A DNA stretch of 64,000 bases from Taiwanofungus camphoratus. Its lineage: Eukaryota > Basidiomycota > Agaricomycetes > Polyporales > Taiwanofungaceae. Position 1 is the first letter of the stretch; each line of letters starts with the position of its first letter. The notes below the pieces were generated by a model. It saw nothing but the letters and a program-made list of their open reading frames with translations, ran no database searches and was not told the origin of the DNA. Both the position numbers and the translations under genes were made by a program. Where the stretch lies: assembly GCA_003999685.1 (NCBI GenBank), contig CP021224.1:2756001-2820000 (forward strand). Reading direction: 5' to 3'. Of the stretch, positions 10,368 to 23,703 are shown piece after piece.

Positions 10368-13300
10368 TCAAGCCCCTGGCACAAACGGCCCCAGACCCGC
10401 CGCCTGCACCTTGCCTGGATCCTCCGCATTCAGCGCACCGACCAGCCTAATCAGCTCCCGGCGAAGGTCCTCCCCGACTTGTTCAGGCCCCGTCGGGTCC
10501 AGCACGAATGCAAGTACCTGCAGAAGTCGGTCCATGTACGGATGCAACACAGCAGGATTTGTTCTGAAGAGGTGGAAGATCGCCATGAACACCGGTCGGT
10601 TCTCCAGGTAGTCGTTCTTGAGCGGCAGCGCCTCGAAGAAGACCGGTAACACCTGGTCCAGCGGCATCGCCGCCGTGTTCTTCGTCAACATGCGAGCAAC
10701 AGCACCGACCGCGTTGTCGCGTGCATTGAGCCTCGCTGGAGGTGCATCGGGTGCCACTTGGAAGAATGGACGAAGAGCCGCGAGTAGGTTGAGATACTGT
10801 CCGGAAAGGTCGATATCCGAGTGCTCAACGAGAAGACCAGAGGCAAAAGCAGCGTTGCATTGTACTTCGGCTTCTTCATCAGTCAGGGCACGATAGAACA
10901 GTTCCAAAAGCGGTTCTGTCATGGGCGTCACCGAGTTCTTCATGCCTGCGATGATCTCCGATAGGCATCCAATGGCGGCCGAGCGATCGCTGAGTGACCG
11001 CGACTTTTTCTACACGCGCGTCGACGAATGAATTCCCTGATCAGTCATTGACATGTTGCACACTTACATAGTACTTTGAAATCAAGGGGAAAAACGTCTT
11101 AAATGCAGGAACGAACTCCGCTCCAAGGGCGTTTGCCAAAGACGATACAAGATCGCCCGCAGACGAGATAAGCATCGAGTCAAACTCGGCCTGATCTTCT
11201 GGTGCCTCATCGTTATCATCTTGGTCAGGATCTTGCTGGCAAATAGCCTTCTGGTCTAGGATTTGGGTGGCAATCTTGCCGATGTGATCCAATTCTATCG
11301 ATGAAGAAAGATGCTATCGAGCTGATTAAAGACATGACTATGATGACAGCTTACTGTTTTCCAAAAAGGCAGGCCCTACTTTGTTGATAGTTTCTGCGAG
11401 ACCTACACACAGGCCCGAAACCACCTTTCTGTAGATTGAAAACAAGAGGTTATAATCAGAGAAGGAATAAATTGACACTATACGCACTTGTTATCCTCTG
11501 ACTCGTACATCTCCAAGATGGGAAAAGAGATGTGGCCAATGAGAGTCTTCACTTGGGGAGCTAAGGGCGGCACCTATAGGACAAGCGGGGAAGATGTTAA
11601 GCTGACAATTAAACCCCATAGCTGAGCAGTGTGGCTCACATTAATCAAGCCAGGTTGCCAATCTGGAGGGTTACTGAGCTCGTAGAAAGTCCTCACGATC
11701 TCCAAAAGTGAATCGATCGCGGCCTTCCTGATCCCATCGTAATAGTGTGGGAGCATCCCAACCAGTTCCAGGGTGCATTGCTCGACATAAGGCAGGAAAT
11801 GACTCCGCGTCGCTGCGAAAATTGTGCCAATAGTGTCCGCAGCAATCTCCTTCTCGATGCAGATGGTGCTGTTAACCTCCAGCATTTTATCGATGTCGAT
11901 GTCCTCGAGCTCGTCCACATTGCCGTTTGCATCGTCCGTCACCTTGATGGCATTAGCAGGCGACGATCCAGATGCGAAGCTAGCGGCGGCTTCGGGATTC
12001 GTGACTGTCAGCGAGGAGCAATGCCTTAATGTTGAGTCAGTTCATGAGACGTGTAAATTGAACGTACTGTCGAGGCCTTGCTCCTCGCCATGCTCAGCCT
12101 GCTGGCAGCTCGCAATGAGGGCAGGGACGACATTGGGAAGGTACGGTGCAAACTCGTCCTCGAAGACCCTCGACATGACACCGAAGAATAGGAAGCTGCA
12201 CTCTCGAAGGCGCGCGCTGCCCATCCCAATTCCGTCGAAGGCCTGCTTCATCATGTCGCCGAAATATGGGCGGAACACATCTTTACCCACAGCTTCCGCG
12301 AACGTGCCCACCGCGTCCATCGTGATGCCGCGGAGCTCCTGTTCCTCGCCCTCACCGCGGAGAACAAGGAAGTGCTTGAAACGCTCCATCGTCGGCTGGA
12401 AGTACGGAAGGAACTTCTCCTTGGAGGCATGAGCAGCACTTCCCACCGCACCGATGACGACAGACTTGACGGGGTTGGGGGCGGTCTCAAGTAGGCCCAC
12501 GAGGCGTTCCATGATAAGTTGCATGTACTGGTCGATCGTATCACCCAGGATTTCCAAGAGTGCGTCCAGCGCAGTGCATGCTGAGCGCTGCGTCATAGGA
12601 TCGTTGACGAGCTGCATGATAGTCTAAAAGCGATGTCAGGGTATGCTAGTGTAGGACACTAACGAGACGTTCTACATACCGGGACGAGGACAGCGTGTTT
12701 AGAAACGCACTCGTCTTCCACCCATTCGCACAAGCAGCTGACTGCAATGCAGCTCGCTTTTCGAACAGAAGGATCTGGGTCAGTCAGCCCAGCTTCGATG
12801 ATGGGCCACACTTGGTTCATCAAAGGTGTCATGAATTCGCTACAGCCTTCGACGGACACGCCCAAGGCAAGCATTGCACCCCGGCGATGAGAAGGATCCG
12901 GAGAAGAGAAATATTGCTGAATGAGCTGTCTAAGGGCAGGGAAAACCTGCGAAGGGGGCAGGCTTGTCGCAAGACAATCGACGATGCGGAGCGCAGACTG
13001 CGAATGACCGGGCGACCGTCACTGAGGTGTTAGATGTAAGAGCGATGCGAGCGACTTACGCGAGAAGGCGCATCGTCGTCGATGTCCTCCGGCTCCTCTT
13101 CCGTAGCAATGGGCATCAAGCCCTCAAGGATGGCCGGAGCAAGACCGTGGGCCTGTACCTTCGATTTTTTGCTGCATGATGATTCACTGATCAACGCAAT
13201 GGTCGTACAAATGACGGGAAATACACACTATTGCACAGTCCAGTTGAGTGCATTGAGTGAAAGAATGCGCAAATCGGACTCAAAATTGCGGTTGGATCCA

Positions 13301-14494
13301 CATGCCAAAAGGAACTGAGCTAATTGCGGGATGTGTTGACCAAGGAGAGGGATTTCCTGTTTACGAGATATGTCAGCTTCAATCCTAGCGCGAGTTCTGA
13401 ATCATACTTGCCAAGATGAGCAGCGTTTCGAGTACATCGAAGAGTTGGCGTGCTCCCGTTTCATTACCAGCCTCGACACACTGGCCAATGACGGTAATCA
13501 TCGCCGGAAGGAGGTCTTGGAATGATTTCTGGATTCAATATGAGGAGCGCATATCGAGATTTATAATGTAGAACTCACAATGTCTTTCTTGTCGTCTGAG
13601 TCGATGTATTGCGCAATAACACCTAATGCTCTGGAAAAAAATATGAATTGCAGAGTAAATCAAGCACGACGTCATGTTTACCTGACGGTCGTAATCCTGA
13701 CCTCCGCGCTCTCGGGATCGTTAAGCAGCACTTCGAACAGTTTAAAGAAGCTCTGAAGATGTGACTCGAAGCCCTCCACAATATTTTCGAGAACAGTATA
13801 GAAAATATAAATGCCAACTTCGCGATGCACTGCTGTTCCTGACTGACATGTTTGCTGGAGGAAAGGCAGAAGCTGAGGCCACTGGCCGAGAGGGACTTCG
13901 ATGGCTGCGATTGCTGCAAGTACGCGGGCGGTAGAATGGCGGACAAGGTTGCTACAAAGAGTTCAGTCACAATGTGCCCTAGGCGAGCACGATTAACTAT
14001 ACCTTGGATCAGCAAGTACAAGTTCCGGAAGTTTTGCTTTGATCTGTTCGCGTTCGTCCTGAGGAACTACAACCCAGAGCTCGCCACTGTTCTGAGATAT
14101 ACGCTTGCGGAGTTCCACTGCCGCAAGTTGTCGAATCTGATATATGAAGAGACAAAACACTGAGGAAATGGTTAATGCGCGCGACGAAATCAGACTCACA
14201 GCTTGATCAGGTGAGCTCGCGATAATGCTCGTGAGTGCGGGAATACATGCCGCAGTTTTATAATATTCTTTGTTGAGCTGGGCAGTTGCCTGAAGTATGT
14301 TGTCTAGTCAGGAAAAAGACGCGACGAGACAGGATCGACTTGATCGGCTTACCGCCTTCAGCTGGACAGTGTCATTAGAAGTGGATTGGACTAGGAGATT
14401 GTGCAGACCCTGGACAAAGTTGGGCTACGGCAAGGGTGACTTTGATTAGAAGGATAACACAAAGAACGCGCGAAACTAGCAAACACACATCCAT
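10368..14494 (-). CDS. KAP123: Importin beta-family karyopherin, Kap123/importin-4 type
   Basis: A long multi-exon gene whose first exon is only ATG-GAT (14494-14489), then an intron, then PNFVQGLHNLLVQSTSND and QLKA, matching the start of Kap123/importin-4. The middle (12042-12617) has the HEAT-repeat blocks QRSACTALDALLEILGD, KEKFLPYFQPTMERFKHFL and RECSFLFFGVMSRVFEDEF. An acidic loop follows in the piece from 11292 (QDDNDEAPEDQAEFDSML). The last exon (10368-10943) ends in LGPFVPGA. The many hydrophobic helical pairs and the absence of other domains fit a HEAT solenoid of roughly 1,000-1,100 residues. The protein carries ribosomal proteins and histones through nuclear pores in a Ran-GTP-dependent cycle (family knowledge). 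More than ten short introns are present; exact internal boundaries were not all fixed. Confidence 0.85.
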
Positions 14495-16593
14495 GGCCGC
14501 TGAATTCGAGGGAAGAGGGCAAAAGAGAATCTGGACGCAGAGCTGAGACGCGGGAGCTTTTCAAGTCCAAGCCGTCTAGTCAAAATTTTGGCTGAGTTCG
14601 ATTTCCTTTGCACTTGATCACCACGTGCTCCTGATCGCATCGCATCGTTCTCGCTCGTTTCCTTCAAGCTGCACTTGACCTCTTGTTTTCATTGTCTATA
14701 ATCAACTATTCATGTCCTGACTATTCGCTACAGCCTTCATGGATACCAAGGCTCTTGTTTTACTAGTGTCTTTGTTGCACATAACTCGCGCACCTCGAAG
14801 TTTGTGCGGAGAACCACTGGTGCGACAGACACATGGACTGGGCACCAGGCTTCCTCATTCCCCCCAGCTTGACTATTGAGTGATGGTATTTTGACAAATG
14901 TCAAGCACGGCACTGATATCTGGGCACTCTAAATGTGCTCCCACCATGGATGGTTCGGCCATTCGCGGGCTACGTGCATCGATTTCATCCGCCTGTACGT
15001 GATTGCATTGTGTGTGTCTAAGCTTTTATCTATTTCGGTACATGTAAGCAATGAAACGGGGGAGCGTGCTTATCAAGCGGGTTGAACCGAAGCAACATGT
15101 ACCCCATCATGCCAAATGCCATTGGGCCAATACACTCTGCCTATCGCTAGCCTTACGTTTCTGTCCTCGTTATATGCGCATTCAGTGTAGGATACTAGGT
15201 ATACTGTACTGACTGCAAGACTAAGCTTGACGGCGCGGAGCCGAATTCAAAGGTGACATTCGCTTCACTTAGATCATACATGGAAAGCGAGTTGACTTCG
15301 CGAACAATAGATTTGCGCTATGGCCGTGACCCGCAGACTATGAGCCAAGAAGCTCATTGTCTATTCTGCGCAAGAATATATGAGCATGTGATACGGTTTG
15401 TTGCCAGTCTCCTTGATGCTACCACGCTTGTGCGGTATTCGATATGCATCACTCTAGTTCTGTCTCTGCTGTCCAATCGCACCATTCACTGCCCATATCA
15501 ATGGCATCTTCTCAACACCAAGGCCCCTCTAGACCACTGTCCTTGCGTCCCATCACCAAGCTTAGACGGTGAGCCTCAATCTCGGCAGGTCGCATCACTC
15601 CAATCGTTCCAATTCGCCTTTGGGTTATTCGCAGACTGTTCAGACTACCATACTTCAAGCACATTAAACTTCGTCGATCAATCACTGTGCGGTGGAAGTC
15701 CATTACAGCGATTATGCATAGTTCAAACCCGGACTCTGTATCACTCGATGGCTTTGTGTTGGTCACGGTGCCTCCATCAGAACACCATGAGTTGGCGGAA
15801 AACCTGGTGGACAAACGACTGCATTGACTTTGCAGAAGTCTGGCAAGCCTATCCACTCTCCGTGAAATGATCTCCCCCTAATGGCGTATGGCCATGATTT
15901 CGACCCTTTATGCGCGTGTATATCATTTGTTACTTGAGATCTAATTTATCACTTGGTGGCCCATTGTTATACTAGGGAGAGCGTGTCCTCTGTCGATTCT
16001 ACCATCCGGTCGTTGTCATCACAGGGCCAACCGATGTGCATCTCCTTCCCCCATGTGTTTGGGTCGACATAATCTTTCGAATGTCACCACTGGGATTATA
16101 CCCTTGGGCTTGCCGTATGCGTATTCATGCGTATGCTTAACTTCAAGGTCCATTCCTCTTACTCTATAGATCTGGAGCGCCAAAACTGGCTATAGCACAG
16201 GTCTGAATCCCCCACGAACGACAGTTGCGAACCCCATGTCTCTATTTACTCGGCACTGATCCCTTCGCTCTTTAACACCACTTCCATAACCACCTTGCAG
16301 ATAAGGCGCTAATAAACGCAGGTCGCGATTCTCGCGGCTTGTGTTGAAAATAAACAGTGGCCTTCATCTCTGAAGTCTGCGTCCTGTGATAGCTCTTGTG
16401 TTCCTCCAAGATATGCCGATAGGTGTCCCATATAGTGGCTTATGCGTGGAGCGCATGTTGCCATCTCGAACTGGCTGACAGAGTCTGTGCCGGGTAGGGG
16501 CCGCAATAATTGCCGAAATACGTCTAGAGATGTATGTCCCCACTGGAAAGTATGTTTCAGATTGATGATGATAATTCTCACCTCTTTCGGCAT
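14495..16593. other. Intergenic stretch, at most one doubtful ORF
   Basis: The only long frame is 15253-15870 (+, 205 codons), overlapped on the other strand by 15512-15856 (114 codons). Neither shows a domain, signal peptide or family motif, and overlapping open frames on both strands point to chance. The sequence just left of 14700 probably holds the promoter of the karyopherin gene. Nothing else is recognised. Confidence 0.4.
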
Positions 16594-16693
16594 GGTGAGA
16601 TGGCCGAGCGGTCTAAGGCGCCAGACTAAGGTTGTGGAGATCACTTACTAAATCTGGTCCGAAAGGGCGTGGGTTCGAATCCCACTCTCATCA
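16594..16693 (+). tRNA. tRNA-Leu(AAG) with an intron
   Basis: The acceptor stem pairs GGTGAGA (16594-16600) with TCTCATC (16686-16692), one G-U wobble, followed by discriminator A. The A box is TGGCCGAGCGG and the T arm contains GGTTCGAAT. The anticodon stem CCAGA/TCTGG encloses CTAAG, giving anticodon AAG. About 19-20 bases (starting GTTGTGG) interrupt the loop just 3' of the anticodon, the canonical tRNA intron position. The variable arm GTCCGAAAGGGC is long, as expected for a class II Leu tRNA. Confidence 0.9.
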
Positions 16694-16696
16694 GTC

Positions 16697-16700
16697 TTTT
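16697..16700 (+). terminator. Pol III terminator of tRNA-Leu
   Basis: A run of four T residues begins four bases after the tRNA discriminator base, the normal RNA polymerase III stop signal. Confidence 0.6.
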
Positions 16701-16970
16701 GGTTCCTTTTTACTCACTTTCGATGACTGATGAAATTAGTGCTGAGTGTAAGTATGAGCCTGAACTGGTCATCAAGGGAGATGATGACTTGTCAGACAAG
16801 AGTGCAAGGGGAGATCAGTTTTCAAGTGATAAGTGTGAGGTTGAATGAGTTTGCAAGTAAACCAGCATCAGGAAAAATGCAGGTAACTATGTAGCTGGAT
16901 TTGCCACATCCCCAATCTATAGCACTATATAATGCTACAGGTTTGGTTGTATTTGCCATAGCATTGGGAG

Positions 16971-17590
16971 CTACCCTGATTTTTTCTGATGAGCCTGACT
17001 TGGGGCATGATCATAAATGACTTTGTTGGCATTGTGCATTCTGGGAGAGTGGGAAATGACGAGCAGCCGGTACATGGAGTGGTGGTCTTTGCAGAAGATG
17101 AGAGTCATGGCAAGCACTCGGGGGTGATAGTCGGAATCGACGAGGATAAGGTGCGTGCCACAGGGAAGACGAAGCGTGATCGGTGTGGCGAGGTCGACTC
17201 GGAGAGTGTATAACAATAACCAATTGTGGGTGAGGCGGCTCTTCTTTTTGGATGACTACCACGCTGATCAGGCGGGTCGGCATGGAAGAGGGCTGCACGG
17301 AGGAGGATGCTGTGGCAGATCTCGGTGGGGAAGCCGGCGTTAGACAGCTCCCAGTCGATAGGGCCATGGTGGACAAAGTCGCCTTCGATGGGAGAGTTTG
17401 CTCCTCGCGCGGGCGGGCTGGTGTGAGGACTTGCGGCGGCGATATATGTAGCGAGCCTAGAGGGACGTCCGAAGGATAATGAAAGGGGAGGGGTGACGTT
17501 ACCTAGAGCGGGGGTATTTATACTCTCTGGGGCCGTCGTCGACTCACGATTCAAACCCGCCGCGGGCACCGACGGGCTTGCACAGCGCAC
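16971..17590 (-). CDS. Small hypothetical protein (unrecognised)
   Basis: A 162-codon frame (17105-17590) contains EGDFVHHGPIDWELSNAG and GFPTEICHSILLRAALFHADP, which read like real protein. A possible intron of about 60 bases (GTGGTAG...CTCCGAG near 17190-17250) would join it to a second frame with VDLATPITLRLPCGTHLILV that runs to 16971. I do not recognise the family. No signal peptide or membrane segment is obvious. It lies between the tRNA and the OPT transporter gene and could equally be a decayed gene. Start and stop are tentative. Confidence 0.3.
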
Positions 17591-17945
17591 AAAAAGACGG
17601 CCGGGGATGCCAACGTGGAAACGGTGCTCTTGTCACGATCCAACGTCTGGTTTCTGTCTATGGCAAGACGGTGAGTGAATACCGGTTTTCTTACTGAACG
17701 CAGTCGATAGCTCCATAGGCCAACATTGGAAATGTTCTCCGCAGAGGGCACAAATATCTGAGATAGTTCATTGATTCGCAGGAAAGCACAAGATTAGTCG
17801 GATTCATTTGCTCTGATGCTCGTAAGTAATCACATTACACAAGGGTGCTACATGTCCATCAATAACATATGTGGACTCTACTAATCAAACAGGCAACGCA
17901 CGTCTACTCTGAACCCGTCACCTTGCAATAATCCTAGAGAGTTGA

Positions 17946-20900
17946 TCAGTCACCATCGCTCGGATCCGCGGCTAAACGACGTACCGCGTTCCCAACAGGA
18001 TTCAGTGCCCAGCTTTGGGCGAGAAGACGTCATTCAGACGCGCGTTGACAAGATAGCAATTTTACCACACTCACTTTGGAAATGCCACCGTGCGGCCTCC
18101 GGCCCCACCAAGCGCAAACTGTCGATAGGGTCAGTGAACACCCGCACGTCAGATGTCATCACGGAGCTAGACCCACCGAGAAGATGAACACGAAGATTTG
18201 GGCCCCCTGCAAAGACCAGTGTCAGTCAGTGCTCGCACCGTTATTACATACATGAGATACGCACTCCATCTACTCCAGCACCGAAGAGGTACTGCAAAAC
18301 ATCACGTATCAAGGTCAGCGTGCGAAGAGGAGCAGTCACACGGGGAACGCACGTTGTATTTTCGGAACCAGCCAGCGCGGTATTTTCGGATGTAGAAGTG
18401 GGAAGTCAGGCCGATCACCATCCAGGTGTTGATGTAGCCATTCGTGCCACCCGCAAGATCACCAATGTAGGCTGAGAGGCAGACAGTCAGATGCGCGACC
18501 GCGGGAGACGTCGCAAGTACGAACATGAAAGCACTGCCATGTTGACGAGCGGCAGCCACGACCAACCAAATTTCTTGTAAAGCAGCCAGGGTAGAACGGG
18601 CAAAACGAGACCAATGACGATGCATAGAGGAACAATGAAGTATGGGCCGTGGGGACCGTCTGGACCCATCATGAGTATTTAGGCGACATGGAAGTCACGG
18701 GCCCACGTACAGATCTCTTTTCCGAGGGCTCCCCACAGAATAGCTGCAGTGTCATGTTAGTCTTACAGTCGATTTAGATGCACAATGGCATATACCATTC
18801 GCGTTATACGACTGGATCTGCTGTCCGCTCCATACACGAGTCCCCTCGTTGCTCAGCTGTGCAAGTTTGGTGTCAGCGATATATAATTGATGAAGGAAAG
18901 TGCAAACAACGGACTAGAATAGTGCGTTCGTTACGAACGACGGTTTGCATAATGACATCTGAACAGCACAAGTCAGTGTTATAAGCGCAATGCTCGACGA
19001 GAGACGCACAGTTAAGCATGGCGCCGACAACGGTACCCGCCATCTGCACGGCGAAGGTTGTCTGGATAAACTCCAGTTCAGCCAGTGAACGAAGACCGAT
19101 AAGCCATGACGACACGTACACGAGGAGGCACTATGTAGCGGCAAGTCAGACAACTACTACGTGATCAATCACGATGGCTACTCACGCTTAGTATATTGAC
19201 CAAGCTTGAGGTCAGACAACATTCCCGAGGCTTGTGTAAGCGCCTGACTTGAGTAGAGCTCGAAGTACTATCGAGGACGGAACCATTGTCAGCGACAACA
19301 TTCTCAGTAGAGAGAGGCTTTCGTGTTACCATGTTGGCTTGCGATGATCCAGGAATGAGCGCAGAGCCGAACATCTGGAACAAGTTCGTCATGAAGGGCG
19401 TCCAGCTGGTGAACGATGTCTCAGCGAACGCCTTGGATATTGACTTGACAGGGATACGCACGCTGTGATAGCATAGATGGCGCCATAGAAGGGCAAAATC
19501 AGGGCAGCGGCGAGCAGCGCGACGATCAGCGCCCACCAAGGCAGCCTAGAAATGTTATCAGAAATAAGCCATTGGAGGCAGAGTTGACGAGACGTACTGG
19601 GAGTGTTCCGTGTAGATGCAGACCACTTCAATCAGGGTCAGCAAGTCAAATAGCACCTGCCAATCGTGGCTTTTACGCACTTGCCGTGATGAAAGCTGCA
19701 AGGATTGACGGTCAGACTCCAAGCAAACAGAACGAGTGCATTGTGCATACCACAAACGGTGATACAAGCATACCACCACATTGGAACTAGAGGCAGGACG
19801 ATTCAATCTCGAGTCCTTGGTGCACCCTTCAAGCAGCACCCACCTTCTTTGTATGCCTAGTAATGAAATCAGCATCGGACACGGCAGGAGCGGCAGGGCT
19901 ATACTTACATCCATCTTGCGGAAATGGGCATCGTGGACTGGTTTGCCCTTCAAGCTGAGATTTCACATGAGATCATTGGAAATCTAATAGTACGTATTAT
20001 ATGGAGAGCCTTACTATTGGACAAATGCCGTGTACATCTACGCCCAGACTGATGAGCAGCGTAGGAAGACAGTGAGACTGGACCTGGCTCCTTACCTCCT
20101 TGCCATGCCAGAGCCCGATATGCACAAATGTGGCGCCAATGGAGAGGTTGAGTCCGATGTTGTAGATCTAGGGAAGAGTCAGCAAACGCGGCCCTGTGAA
20201 AGTGTGTATCGACCGAGGGGACTTGCCACAGTAGACCCGCTCTGCCACGGCTGGCCTACGAGCTCGTATGCGGTCTTGTTGAGGCCATTGTCGCTGATGA
20301 ATGAAAAGGGAATGAGAGAGTAACAATAGCTGTGGAGACAGCTGCGACTTACGGGGTGAGGATCAAGCTCTGGTCGTAGATCGTACCATTCTCAACTGCA
20401 GTCAGAATGCATTATCGGTCGGATGCTCACGCGAATAGATGAACGACAACTCACAGAACCTAGGAAGACGTTGGATCAATATCGGACTCGTTTAGCACTC
20501 AAGCCAGAAGTAAGATTTTACGTACAGGTTCTGTAGATCAACGGTTTGGAGGACGTCAATGACGCAGACCGCGACGATATGCTCAGTGAGAGGCTTACCT
20601 GCGAGATAAATGGAAAGTTCTTCGAATGCCTGTCATCTCTCGTGAGCTGCTAGCGAGCGGTGGACACATCCCCGACGACTTACCAGACGTTCCTAGTGAA
20701 CACGGCCGGCAGGATGATGTAGTTGAGCGCCCAACCGATATAGGCTGCGCAGCAGATCGTCAATGCGCAGTCAGGAACGTGGATGTCAACGTACTGGAGA
20801 TCTGCGTGGTGAGTGGCTGATAGAAGGGCGCGCTCGTGATGTCTGCGCCGCGGGAGTAAGTCAATCCTACACACGGGTGGCTATAACAGGAAATGCGCGA

Positions 20901-22429
20901 CGCACTGGCCCAATCGAGTCCGAAACCGAGAAGGCCCATGCCCTCGTTACCTTCTGCCCCGCCGAAGATGTAGGTGACCCAATCCGAATGGCGTGCGGCG
21001 AGGCAGACAATGTTGAAGGAACCTAGGAGAGGAGCAATGTACTACGCGAAGACGAGACCGTCAGCTGTTGCACTGGGACCGGGCTAAGCATACCACTCAC
21101 TTCGGGGAACCACTGGCGGTGCAGGAGAGGGCCTGGTGAACGAGCGGCGTCTGGGACTGAGGCCAAACTGGGACATTACCTCGTAGATGAACCTGCAAAA
21201 GTCCACGACATCAATACGTATATGACCAGGATATGGGCGAAAAGGGGACTCACACGCCGATAACGACGAACCAGAAGAAGCGGAATCTGCGGAAATGCGG
21301 CGTCAGATTGCGCACGATCTCCAAATATAGGAAAAGCCGCACCGTTTTCCCTGGAGCATCTGGCCCTTTGAGCGATGGAGGACATCGAAAAGGTTGACGT
21401 AGATCAAGTTTGTCGGGTACAGCATGATCGTCGGGTACACAAGGAATGCTCCTAAAGAGGCGCACGCCACGCGACGTCATCGATCGACGTACGTGCAGAC
21501 GCAGAAGACTAAGTAAGTAATGCGCACGGTACATCCCCGCAAAGCCGTAGCCGACCAGCTGCGACGCGAGCAAGGTGAAGATCGCGTTCCCAGGCTGATT
21601 GGGACCGAGTCTGTCAGCGCCGCCACCGCCACGAGCGAACCCAGACTCACGTTGACGGTGATGTTGTAGAAAAGATCATCAGAGGCAAACACAAAGCATG
21701 CCTGGGCTGCAGTCCTATAGTCGGAACGTCGTTAATTCACGTCGGAATCCCTTGCCAGGCGTACGCACGCAGCAGTATTAGCGAGGATCTGAGCCGCGAC
21801 ATGCTCCTTGATGTCTGTCGTGCGATCGTCAACTTGGCCATTCTCCTATGCGTCAGGAGAGCACGCACTGAATGGTCCGGGGTTCAGAAAATTCCAAAAC
21901 TTGCTGCCGGTATGCAGGCGGCTCCCGGGGCCAGGGATGATAAACTCAAATCCGCGTCCAAGCATGTACGCAAGCAGCTGCAGGAACAAGGCAGAGACCG
22001 TGATCACTTGTGGCCGGAATTGCTACACAAACCCGTCAAGCTCATCGCAGAGGAAATAAACTCGCCGCAGATCCTTACGAAGAGCATGCCGAGGACAGAA
22101 CCAAAGACGGCGAGACCGACGCCCGTGAACCACATGCGGAAGGTGTGGATCGGGAGGGTAGGGTCGTCGTCCATACTCACGAGCGCCCTGCTAAAGTCGT
22201 CCGCGGTCTCGAGCACCTTTTCCTTGCCGTTTTCGTCGTAGAGCTCGTCGTCTACATCGAGCTCGTCGGCGCCCTCGCCGCTAGAGCTGGAGCCGAGTTT
22301 GTCGAGCTTCTCGTCGGAGGGGTAGTCCGCCTTTTCGTCCGTGTCGTGCTTGATGTGCGGGAGCTGGTCGACGACCTCGGCGGCCTCGCGGCCGTCGACG
22401 GGCGCGAGCTCTGGATCCTGGCGGGTCAT
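17946..22429 (-). CDS. OPT-family oligopeptide/metal-chelate transporter
   Basis: The first exon (22429 leftwards) encodes an acidic cytosolic N tail, then DDPTLPIHTFRMWFTGVGL and VFGSVLGMLFVRICG, the hallmark entry into the first membrane helix of oligopeptide transporters. Many short exons follow, with hydrophobic segments throughout. The end can be rebuilt by splicing: GTNGYINTWMVIGLTSHFY, then RKYRAGWFRKYN, AGVDGGAQIFVFIFS, FALGGAGGRTVAFPNWALNP, stopping with TGA at 17946-17948. The last three exons are very short. The family imports small peptides or related compounds with protons across the plasma membrane. About 4.5 kb of gene carries an estimated 20 or more introns; most internal boundaries were not fixed individually. 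Confidence 0.8.
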
Positions 22430-23703
22430 GAGCGGATGCTCTGGGTACTACTGGACGGCTGCTGCTGCAGGCGACTGCAGGTGAGGGAGCGTAGGAGCAG
22501 AGACGGGAGAGCGTCGAGGAGGAGCCTCGGAGAAAGTGGGGGAGGGGGTTGATAACGGTTCTGGGGCCAGATAGAGATCACAGACACCATGTCGGTTCCC
22601 GGAAGTTCCTAGTGGAACGGGTGAGAGATGGCATATGCAGATGCCATGCCACCGGTATCATATGGCTGCAGGTTCTGGGTGGATTAGTAGTGTCACTGCA
22701 GGAAAAGGCAAGCAATCATAGACGGACCGCATGCTCACCCCACGGCCACAAGAATAGCGTGCACCGGGGTTCTATTGCGTGCTAGAAGGGTGCAGATGAG
22801 TTAATTCCCTGGTCAGAACCATTGGATGGGATCCGAAGGGTCCGAGAGATCCACGGGCGTGCCACATCTCGAGGCCACCGATAACTGTAGGTGGGCCGCT
22901 CATGCGGGCGCGGATGCCCATTTACTATCACTCCAGACTCTACATGTACCTACGCTATATGGAGTATAGACCCGGTGAACTTAAAGTAAACAAAATAAAA
23001 AGAGACCCACGGGAACATGGCGGGAAACCATCTCTGCCAGGCGTCTTCTTCGACTTCGCCTGCCATCAGCTCGTCGCCCAGAATTCCGCACCTTGCCGCG
23101 GGTGATCGTCCGTAATACGTATCAGTCTCTGGCGAGCACATGGCCAGAAGATGTTCTCCTGGCTCTCGGCAGACATCCGCCCTCCTGAGCCCTCCACTAC
23201 AGGCTGTAAATATTATTTCTGTTTCCAAGATTGAATTCATCTCCGACATTAGACATTTGCTGTCTCGCTCGCGTGTGCATCGCGTGGACCACCGTGATCT
23301 TCAAATTCACAGATCCTGCGTGCCAGTGGGTCCTGCTCTCGCGGCAGCACCTCCGAGCTCGCATCCAATGTGACAACGATTTGATGCGTGATGGCGTGTA
23401 TTACCCCCACCCTCATGCCTGCTACTTATCCTGCCCGGCGGTCATCATATTGGGCCATTCCACCCAAGTTCTGCATTTGTGATCATCAGAGCCTCCGCCC
23501 GCCCCACCCAGCCCGGTCACACCTCAATGCCGTCCCTCTCCAGCCGTGCTGGCAGTTAGCACCTGCTCCATGGGACCCTCAAACTGTCAAGGCGTATCTG
23601 TTCCTTGATCCGCACCGACACAACAAAACACACGACGCAACAGTCCACAGAAAAGGCACCTGGCACACGACCAATTTAAATGTACTGATGGCTCTTATCA
23701 TCC
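22430..23703. other. Intergenic stretch, possible F-box-like scrap
   Basis: No intact gene is seen. A + strand frame at 23231-23482 contains LDICCLARVCIAWTTVIFKF, which faintly resembles the VCRxWxxV segment after an F-box, but no LPxE box precedes it and the frame breaks. The transcription start of the OPT gene should lie near 22450-22600. Confidence 0.3.

Noticed and set aside
15253-15870. A 205-codon protein gene on +
   Set aside because: No motif, no introns in an intron-rich genome, and an overlapping open frame on the other strand; probably chance.
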